From Aurantimonas coralicida_A (GTDB lineage: Bacteria > Pseudomonadota > Alphaproteobacteria > Rhizobiales > Rhizobiaceae), in assembly GCF_036016755.1 (NCBI RefSeq), contig NZ_JAYXIH010000001.1, forward strand, positions 62,001 to 126,000: DNA of 64,000 nt, in the 5' to 3' direction. A program made the position numbers and the translations under genes. The notes beneath the pieces are model-generated. The model had not been told where the DNA came from, ran no database searches, and saw only the letters and a list, made by a program, of their open reading frames with translations. Below are positions 7,632 through 13,721 of this stretch, in pieces (positions within the stretch are counted from its first letter, which is position 1; each line of letters begins with the position of its first letter).

Positions 7632-8230
7632 GCGCCGCCCCTGTCATTCTGGGCGTCAGCGGCGCCTCCGGCGCGGCGATCGCCCTGCGCCTGGCCGAGC
7701 TGTTGAGCGCGGCGGCGGTGTCGGTCGAACTGATCGTCACCCGCGGCGCCGAGCGGACCCTGAACGAGGAAGTCGGCCCCGATGCGCTGGCCCGGCTCGA
7801 CCGCCTCGCCACCAGACGTCATGCGATCGACGATCTCGGCGCCACTGTCGCCTCCGGCTCCTATCCCGTCGCCGGGATGATCGTGGCGCCTTGCTCGATG
7901 CGCAGCCTCGGCGCGATCGCGAATTCTCTGAGCGACAATCTGCTCGTCCGCGCCGCCGACGTGCAGTTGAAGGAGCGGCGCCGGCTGGTGCTGATCGCCC
8001 GCGAATCGCCGCTGCATCTCGGCCATTTGCGGGCCATGTGCGCGGTGACCGAGATGGGCGCCATCGTCGCGCCCCCGAGCCCGGCCTTCTATCTGAAACC
8101 CGTAACCTCAAACGAGATCATCGACCAGATCGCCCGGCGTGCGGCCGATCTTCTCGATGTGCTGCCGCCGATGGCGCGACAATGGACCGATGCATGCCGG
8201 CCTCCATTGTCCAGACCGGGCGGTGTTTGA
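7628..8230 (+). CDS. ubiX: UbiX flavin prenyltransferase
   Basis: A 200-residue flavoprotein that prenylates FMN to make the prFMN cofactor of UbiD. The N-terminal ILGVSGASGAAIALRLAE is the FMN/phosphate-binding loop, and VAPCSMRSLGAIANSLSDNL and ARESPLHLGHLRAM are typical of UbiX. The frame runs open upstream, but the ATG at 7628 overlaps the ubiD stop by four bases and gives the family's normal N-terminus. The protein continues with VVAPP-like IVAPPSPAFYLKP near residue 150. It is the last gene of the ubiD-ubiX operon. Confidence 0.95.
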   Translation: MSAAPVILGVSGASGAAIALRLAELLSAAAVSVELIVTRGAERTLNEEVGPDALARLDRLATRRHAIDDLGATVASGSYPVAGMIVAPCSMRSLGAIANSLSDNLLVRAADVQLKERRRLVLIARESPLHLGHLRAMCAVTEMGAIVAPPSPAFYLKPVTSNEIIDQIARRAADLLDVLPPMARQWTDACRPPLSRPGGV

Positions 8231-8386
8231 TCACGTCGTTCGCGAAGAGCGGTCGCCCTGAAAAAGTACTCGATAAGATGGGACTTGCCCCGCTTTGGTG
8301 CAGAGCGTTTTCAGTTTTACGCGGCCTGCCTTTCGAATTGCACGAGCTGCCGAATGTAATTATCGAACGGTGTTCGCATAGAAAAA

Positions 8387-8428
8387 GTGGCTCGGCTTAG
8401 GGACTTTACGTCCCAGATTCCGAGCCAC
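8387..8428. terminator. Nested hairpin between ubiX and glnA
   Basis: Outer arms GTGGCTCGG (8387-8395) and CCGAGCCAC (8420-8428) enclose a second hairpin, GGGAC (8400-8404) and GTCCC (8410-8414). The element lies between two convergent genes (ubiX ends at 8230, glnA ends at 8498) and is flanked by AAAAA on the left, which is a T tract for transcripts arriving from glnA. A bidirectional terminator is most likely. The rest of 8231-8497 is lower in GC and holds no convincing gene. Confidence 0.55.
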
Positions 8429-8497
8429 CTTCCACCCCATCCGTCAACTCCAATCCCTTGAAAAGGCGGTTATCCGTCCAATCCAAGGGCTCCGATT

Positions 8498-9907
8498 CTA
8501 GACGCTATAATACATGTCGAACTCGACCGGATGCGGCGTCATCTCGAACCGCAGCACTTCGGCCATCTTCAGGTCGATGAACGAACTGATCTGGTCGTCG
8601 TCGAAGACGCCGCCGGCTTTCAGGAAGTCGCGATCGGCGTCGAGGCTTTCCATCGCCTCGCGGAGCGAACGGCAGACAGTCGGAATCTCTTTCAGCTCCT
8701 CCGGCGGCAGGTCGTACAGGTCCTTGTCCATGGCCGCGCCCGGATGGATCTTGTTCTTGATGCCGTCGAGGCCGGCCATCAGCATGGCCGAGAAGGCGAG
8801 ATAGGGGTTCGCCGTCGCATCGGGGAAACGCACCTCGACGCGCTTGGCCTTCGGCGACTGGCCGAAGGGGATGCGGCAGGATGCCGAGCGGTTGCGCGCC
8901 GAATAGGCCAGCAGCACCGGCGCCTCGTAGCCCGGGACGAGCCGCTTGAACGAATTCGTCGACGGGTTGGTGAAGGCGTTGAGCGCCTTGGCGTGCTTGA
9001 TGATGCCGCCGATGTAGAACAGCGCGCTTTCCGACAGACCGGCATATTCATTGCCGGCGAAGGTCGGCTTGCCGCCCTTCCAGATCGACTGGTGAACATG
9101 CATGCCCGAGCCGTTGTCGCCGAAGACCGGCTTTGGCATGAAAGTCGCCGTCTTGCCGTAGGCGTTCGCCACCTGATGGATGACGTATTTGTAGATCTGC
9201 ATCTTGTCGGCGTTGCGGGTCAGCGTGTCGAACTTGATACCGAGCTCGTGCTGCGCGGCCGCCACCTCATGGTGATGCTTTTCGACCGAAACGCCCATTT
9301 CGGCCATCACCGTCAGCATCTCGGAGCGGATATCCTGGCAGGAATCAATCGGGGGCACAGGGAAATAGCCGCCCTTGACGCGCGGACGGTGACCCAGATT
9401 GCCGGTCTCGTAGTCGGTGTCGTCATTCGATGGCAATTCCGTCGAGTCGAGCTTGAACCCGGTATTGTAGGGATCGGCCTTGTAGCGCACGTCGTCGAAG
9501 ATGAAGAACTCCGCCTCCGGACCGACGAAGATGGTATCGCCGGTTCCGGACTGGGTGAGGTAGGCTTCTGCCTTCTTCGCCGTCGAACGCGGATCGCGGT
9601 TGTAGGCCTCGCCGGAGACAGGGTCGAGGATGTCGCAGACGATCGCCATGGTCGACTGGGCGAAGAACGGGTCCATGTAGGCCGTTTCCGGATCCGGCAT
9701 CAGCACCATGTCGGATTCGTTGATCGCCTTCCAGCCGGCGATCGACGAGCCGTCGAACATCGTGCCTTCGGAGAACAGGTCCTCGTCGACGAGGGTCACA
9801 TCCATCGTCACATGCTGGGTCTTGCCCTTCGGATCGGTGAAGCGCAGATCGACGAATTTCACGTCGTTGTCCTTGACCTGCTTCAGGATGTCGTTGGCGC
9901 TCGTCAT
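8498..9907 (-). CDS. glnA: Glutamine synthetase type I
   Basis: A 469-residue GSI enzyme that makes glutamine from glutamate, ammonia and ATP. Landmarks are FDGSSIAGWKAINESDM, the ATP site KPVFGDNGSGMHVHQS, NPSTNSFKRLVPGYEAP and the adenylylation loop DLYDLPPEE with Y398, so activity is expected to be adjusted by adenylylation through GlnE. It lies 52 bases downstream of glnB on the same strand, the standard alphaproteobacterial glnB-glnA pair, and can be read from the sigma-54 promoter ahead of glnB. Full length and intact. Confidence 0.98.
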   Translation of the reverse strand: MTSANDILKQVKDNDVKFVDLRFTDPKGKTQHVTMDVTLVDEDLFSEGTMFDGSSIAGWKAINESDMVLMPDPETAYMDPFFAQSTMAIVCDILDPVSGEAYNRDPRSTAKKAEAYLTQSGTGDTIFVGPEAEFFIFDDVRYKADPYNTGFKLDSTELPSNDDTDYETGNLGHRPRVKGGYFPVPPIDSCQDIRSEMLTVMAEMGVSVEKHHHEVAAAQHELGIKFDTLTRNADKMQIYKYVIHQVANAYGKTATFMPKPVFGDNGSGMHVHQSIWKGGKPTFAGNEYAGLSESALFYIGGIIKHAKALNAFTNPSTNSFKRLVPGYEAPVLLAYSARNRSASCRIPFGQSPKAKRVEVRFPDATANPYLAFSAMLMAGLDGIKNKIHPGAAMDKDLYDLPPEELKEIPTVCRSLREAMESLDADRDFLKAGGVFDDDQISSFIDLKMAEVLRFEMTPHPVEFDMYYSV

Positions 9908-9959
9908 GGTTGTCTTTCCTGTTACTGAACGATGTAATTGTTGCGGGAGAGGGCGGGCG

Positions 9960-10298
9960 TCAGATCGCGTCTGTGCCGGCTTCGCCGGTGCGGATACGGA
10001 TCGCTTCCTCGATATTGGAGACGAAGATCTTGCCGTCGCCGATGCGTCCTGTCTGGGCCGCCTTGCGAATGGCTTCGACCGCCGCCGCGACGGTTTCGTC
10101 GGCGAGCACGATCTCGACCTTCACCTTCGGAAGGAAGTCGACGACATATTCGGCGCCGCGATAAAGCTCGGTGTGCCCCTTCTGGCGCCCGAAACCCTTG
10201 GCCTCGGTGACGGTGATCCCCTGAAGTCCGACCTCCTGGAGCGCTTCCTTCACCTCATCCAGCTTGAAAGGCTTGATGATAGCCTCGACCTTCTTCAT
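9960..10298 (-). CDS. glnB: Nitrogen regulatory protein PII
   Basis: A 112-residue PII signal protein that reports 2-oxoglutarate and glutamine status to GlnE, GlnD and NtrB. The T-loop has the uridylylation site Y51 (GHTELYRGAEYVVDF) and the second PII signature is TGRIGDGKIFV (about 83-93). Length is exactly that of the family. A sigma-54 promoter lies about 60 bases upstream of the start codon, which fits nitrogen-limited induction, and glnA follows immediately. Confidence 0.98.
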   Translation of the reverse strand: MKKVEAIIKPFKLDEVKEALQEVGLQGITVTEAKGFGRQKGHTELYRGAEYVVDFLPKVKVEIVLADETVAAAVEAIRKAAQTGRIGDGKIFVSNIEEAIRIRTGEAGTDAI

Positions 10299-10357
10299 CG
10301 ATCGTCCTTTTCGACGTTGCCCTCGTCACGGGCCGCCGGCCCGTCACCTCTGCCGAA

Positions 10358-10373
10358 AGCAGGAGACGTGCCA
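10358..10373 (-). promoter_or_regulatory. Sigma-54 (RpoN) promoter of glnB-glnA
   Basis: On the minus strand TGGCACGTCTCCTGCT matches the RpoN consensus TGGCACG-N4-TTGCW with one mismatch (C for the first T of the -12 element). Transcription would start near 10347, leaving a leader of about 49 bases before the glnB ATG at 10298. The spacing between the GG and GC doublets is correct. I did not find a convincing NtrC dyad upstream. Confidence 0.8.
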
Positions 10374-10588
10374 AAGACGGCTTAGAACCGTGACCGGTTC
10401 GAAATAGTTTCACGAACGCTCTTCCGTGACCGCAATCGGCCCGGTCCGCGCGCTGGAAGACCGAGCAAACGCATCGGTGGAACCGAAGGCGGATGCTTGC
10501 GATCATTCTCTCGGCTACACGAGGCCGGTCCTTCTGTCACCTGGAATGCCCAATACGCTGTCACAATGATGAAGGAATAGGCAGGACA

Positions 10589-12118
10589 ATGGTCTTTCAA
10601 GATACATGCGGCACCGCGCTTCTGACGCCCGATGAGATGGCCGAGGCGGATCGCCGGACCATCGCGGCCGGAACGCCCGGCATCGCGCTGATGGAGCGGG
10701 CGGCGGAGTCGGTCGCCGCCGCCGTCCATTCGCATTATCCGCGCGCCGAACGGATCGCGCTGCTGGCCGGCCCCGGCAACAATGGCGGCGATGCCTATGC
10801 CGCGGCCCGGTTGCTGGGTGAGGCGGGGCGCCGGGTGGAGATATTCGGCCTCGTCGCTGCGACGAAGCTTCACGGAGACGCCGCCATCGCCGCGACGGCT
10901 TTCGGCGGAACCACGCATCCGCTCGACAGCTTCGATCCCGCGGCGTTCGATCTGGTCATCGACGGCCTGTTCGGAGCCGGCCTGTCGCGCCCCGTCGAGG
11001 GCGAGGCGGCCGGGGTGATCCGCAAGCTGAACGCGGCGCCGACACCGGTCGTCGCCATCGATCTTCCGTCAGGCGTCTCAGGCGCTACCGGCGAGCGCCT
11101 GGGCGAAGCGGTTTCGGCCGATCTGACGGTGACCTTCTTCCGGCGCAAGCCGGGCCATTTGCTGGAGCCGGGCCGGAGCCTTTGCGGACCCACCATCGTC
11201 GCCGATATCGGCATCCCGGCGACGGTTCTCGACGCCATTGCCCCGATGATCTTCGCCAATGAGCCGGCACTGTGGATGGACGCGCTCAAGCGTCCACCCA
11301 TAGCCGGTCATAAATACGACCGCGGCCATGCCGTCGTCTTTTCCGGCGGCGCGACGCGAACCGGCGCGGCGCGACTGGCCGCGACGGCGGCGTTGCGCGG
11401 CGGTGCCGGACTGGTCACGATCTTTTCACCAGGCGCGGCGCTGATGGCCAATGCCGCGCATCTCACCGCCATCATGCTGAAGCGTTGCGACGACGAGGCG
11501 GCGCTCGGAGAACGCCTGGAAGACTCGCGGTTCAACGCCTTCGTGCTCGGGCCGGGCTTCGGTGTCGGCGAGCGAGCGCGGTGTTTCGCCAGCGCGGTGC
11601 TGGCGGCGGGGCGGCGACTGGTTCTCGACGCCGACGGCATCACCGCTTTCGCGGACGATCCGGACACCCTGTTCGCAGCCGCCCGGGCCGGGGGGAAGGG
11701 GGCTTCGGCGCTCGTGCTGACGCCCCATGATGGCGAGTTCAAGCGGCTGTTTCCCGACATTGCGGATCGACATGCCTCGAAGCTGGAGCGGGCGCGGGTG
11801 GCGGCCACACGCGCCGGCGCGATCATTGTCCTGAAAGGGCGTGACACGGTCATCGCCGCGCCGGACGGGCGAGCCGCGATCAATGCGACCGGAACGCCCT
11901 GGCTGGCGACAGCGGGGACGGGCGACGTTCTCGCTGGGCTCGTCGCGGCGCAACTCGCGCAAGGCACGCCCAGCTTCGAGGCAGCCTGCGCGGCGGTCTG
12001 GATGCATGGGCGGGCCGCCGAACTGTTCGGGCCGGGACTGATTTCGGAGGATTTGCCTGCGATGCTGCCGAAGGTTCATCGCCAACTGGAAGCCCTTGCT
12101 TCCAATCCGCGCGCCTGA
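10589..12118 (+). CDS. nnrD: Bifunctional NAD(P)HX epimerase / ADP-dependent NAD(P)HX dehydratase
   Basis: A 509-residue two-domain metabolite repair enzyme. Residues about 1-215 form the YjeF_N epimerase (LAGPGNNGGDAYAAARLL, then GLFGAGLSRPVEG and IDLPSGVSG). Residues about 225-509 form the ribokinase-like dehydratase (HKYDRGHAVVFSGG, NATGTPWLATAGTGDVLAG near the C-terminus). It restores hydrated NADH and NADPH. The open frame extends to 10493, but the ATG at 10589, after GCAGGACA, gives the usual start just before LLTPDEMAEADR. Divergent from glnB, an arrangement seen in other alphaproteobacteria. Confidence 0.94.
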   Translation: MVFQDTCGTALLTPDEMAEADRRTIAAGTPGIALMERAAESVAAAVHSHYPRAERIALLAGPGNNGGDAYAAARLLGEAGRRVEIFGLVAATKLHGDAAIAATAFGGTTHPLDSFDPAAFDLVIDGLFGAGLSRPVEGEAAGVIRKLNAAPTPVVAIDLPSGVSGATGERLGEAVSADLTVTFFRRKPGHLLEPGRSLCGPTIVADIGIPATVLDAIAPMIFANEPALWMDALKRPPIAGHKYDRGHAVVFSGGATRTGAARLAATAALRGGAGLVTIFSPGAALMANAAHLTAIMLKRCDDEAALGERLEDSRFNAFVLGPGFGVGERARCFASAVLAAGRRLVLDADGITAFADDPDTLFAAARAGGKGASALVLTPHDGEFKRLFPDIADRHASKLERARVAATRAGAIIVLKGRDTVIAAPDGRAAINATGTPWLATAGTGDVLAGLVAAQLAQGTPSFEAACAAVWMHGRAAELFGPGLISEDLPAMLPKVHRQLEALASNPRA

Positions 12119-12156
12119 TTTCCACTCGCTCGAGTCGGAGGCGCGGCGCAGCCTGC

Positions 12157-12966
12157 TCAGCGGTTGCCGAGCCGCTCCATCAACGCCATCGCCGCCTGCG
12201 GCGCCCGTACCTTGCCCTCGCGGATGAAGTAGACGAACACCTCGCGCGGCGTCTTCGCGGCATGCGTTTGCGGATCGGCGCGTGGCAGGTCGTCCGGTTC
12301 GCCGCCCGTCGCCCAGAGCCGTGCCCGCTCGGCCCAGCGATCGAGTGCATCGGACGGATAGCCGGTCTCGATCTCGGCATTGCCCTTCTGCAGCCGCGCA
12401 TAGACGAAATCCGATGTCACATCGGCGATCTCGGCATAATCGGCGCTTTCCGCGTAGACGATGGCGGCGCCGGCATCACGGCACAGCGTCAGCGCCTCGG
12501 GACACACGAAGCTTTCGTGGCGCAGCTCAACCGCGTGACGCAGCCGGATTCCGTCGATGTCTTTCGGCAACAATTTGAGGAAGGCGCCGAAATCGTCCGG
12601 CTCGAAGCGCTTGGTGCCGGCGAGCTGCCACAGGATCGGCCCCAGCTTGTCGCCCAGTTCAACGATGCCCGAGCGCACGAAGCGGTCGATGGATTCGCCG
12701 CCCTCGGCCAGCACCTTGCGATTGACCGCATAGCGCGGCGCCTTGAGCGAGAAGACGAAGCCGTCCGGCGTCTCGCTCGCCCATTTGGCGAAGGTCTCGG
12801 GCTTTTGCGAACGGTAGAAGGTGCCGTTGACCTCGATCGTTGTCAGCTTCGAGGCGGCATATTCCAGCTGACGCTTTTTCGGCAGACCATCAGGATAGAA
12901 CGAGCCTTCCCAGGGCGCGAAGGTCCAGCCGCCGATGCCGGCGCGGATAGCCGCTGATTGGGTCAT
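12157..12966 (-). CDS. DUF72 domain protein
   Basis: A 269-residue TIM-barrel-like protein of the DUF72 (YecE) family, whose function is not established. Typical segments are AGIGGWTFAPWEGSFYP, TIEVNGTFYR, FVFSLKAPRYAVNRK and the C-terminal VFVYFIREGKVRAP. A GTG four codons further upstream is possible, but GGAG seven bases ahead of the ATG at 12966 favours that start. It is divergent from the toxin-antitoxin pair and unrelated to it by sequence. Confidence 0.9.
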   Translation of the reverse strand: MTQSAAIRAGIGGWTFAPWEGSFYPDGLPKKRQLEYAASKLTTIEVNGTFYRSQKPETFAKWASETPDGFVFSLKAPRYAVNRKVLAEGGESIDRFVRSGIVELGDKLGPILWQLAGTKRFEPDDFGAFLKLLPKDIDGIRLRHAVELRHESFVCPEALTLCRDAGAAIVYAESADYAEIADVTSDFVYARLQKGNAEIETGYPSDALDRWAERARLWATGGEPDDLPRADPQTHAAKTPREVFVYFIREGKVRAPQAAMALMERLGNR

Positions 12967-12978
12967 GGCGCACTCCAC

Positions 12979-13007
12979 TTGTTCTTAGCTAAGCGATTAG
13001 CTATATT
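12979..13007 (+). promoter_or_regulatory. Promoter and probable autorepression operator of the toxin-antitoxin operon
   Basis: A -35 TTGTTC (12979-12984) and a -10 TATATT (13002-13007) are separated by 17 bases, predicting a start near 13014, directly at the ATG (13015), so the mRNA would be essentially leaderless. Two TTAGCTA repeats, TTAGCTAA (12985-12992) and TTAGCTAT (12997-13004), lie 12 bases apart in the spacer and over the -10, as expected for operator sites of a Phd/YefM-type antitoxin. Confidence 0.68.
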
Positions 13008-13014
13008 GCAATTC

Positions 13015-13275
13015 ATGGCGACTTTCACGGTTCATCAGGCCAAGACCGAACTCTCCAAACTCATGGCTCGCGCCGAAGCAGGCGAGGAGATTGTCATCGC
13101 GCGTCGCGACAAACCTGCGGTCAAGCTGGTTCCCGTCGGCGAAATGCGAAAGAAGGAGCGTATTCCAGGGGCGCTGAAGGGCATGTTCAAGGTTCCGGAC
13201 AATGTCTTCGACCCCCTTCCGGAGGACGAATTGCAGGCGTGGGACGGTAAATATTCGTTTGAACCCGATAAATGA
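13015..13275 (+). CDS. Type II antitoxin, Phd/YefM family
   Basis: An 86-residue antitoxin. The N-terminus MATFTVHQAKTELSKLMARA is the Phd/YefM DNA-binding fold (about 1-55), followed by VIARRDKPAVKLVPV, and the acidic C-terminal tail (LPEDELQAW) should wrap the toxin. The start at 13015 fits both the family and the promoter; upstream extension reads into the operator. It overlaps the toxin gene by four bases (ATGA). It would neutralise the PIN toxin and repress its own promoter together with it. Confidence 0.92.
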   Translation: MATFTVHQAKTELSKLMARAEAGEEIVIARRDKPAVKLVPVGEMRKKERIPGALKGMFKVPDNVFDPLPEDELQAWDGKYSFEPDK

Positions 13276-13658
13276 GATTGCTTCTCGATACGCACACCTT
13301 GGCGTGGTGGCTATTGGACCACCCGCGGCTGTCCGCCACAATCCGGAATCTGCTGAAAGATACCGACAACGCGGTCTTCGTGAGCGCGGTCTCCGCCCTC
13401 GAGGCAGCGACGAAGTTCCGGCTCGGAAAGTGGCCGGAAGTCGGGCCGATGGCGACAGCCTTCGAAGAAGTGATGCGCGACCAGGATCTGCCGATCATCC
13501 CGATTGCCGCGCGCCACGCGGCGCGCGCCGGACTGATGGACGGAGCGCATCGCGATCCGTTCGATCGCATTCTCGCAGCTCAGGCCGAGATCGAAGACCT
13601 GGTGCTTGCGACCAATGATCCGCGTTTCACCGATTTCGGAACAAAAACGGTGTGGTAG
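13272..13658 (+). CDS. PIN-domain toxin (VapC-like ribonuclease)
   Basis: A 128-residue PIN ribonuclease of the group paired with Phd-type antitoxins. The acidic metal-binding set is complete: D6 (LLLDTHTLAWW), E44 (SALEAATK), D95 and D98 (HRDPFDRIL) and D116 (TNDPRF). It is translationally coupled to the antitoxin. The likely action is cleavage of a specific tRNA or rRNA site to arrest translation when antitoxin is lost; the target cannot be predicted. Intact in length and sequence, so the module looks active. Confidence 0.92.
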   Translation: MRLLLDTHTLAWWLLDHPRLSATIRNLLKDTDNAVFVSAVSALEAATKFRLGKWPEVGPMATAFEEVMRDQDLPIIPIAARHAARAGLMDGAHRDPFDRILAAQAEIEDLVLATNDPRFTDFGTKTVW

Positions 13659-13721
13659 ATGGCCGGGCGAACTACGGGCTTCTTTTGACCGGTTGATCCT
13701 CGCACAGGAAATTGAGGTCGC

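Noticed and set aside
8317..8379. A 20-residue peptide on the minus strand beginning MRTPFDNY
   Set aside because: It is too short, has no ribosome site, and lies in a terminator region; it could be a relic but cannot be supported.
8531..9928. A 465-codon plus-strand open frame
   Set aside because: Antisense shadow of glnA, with biased composition and no recognisable motif.
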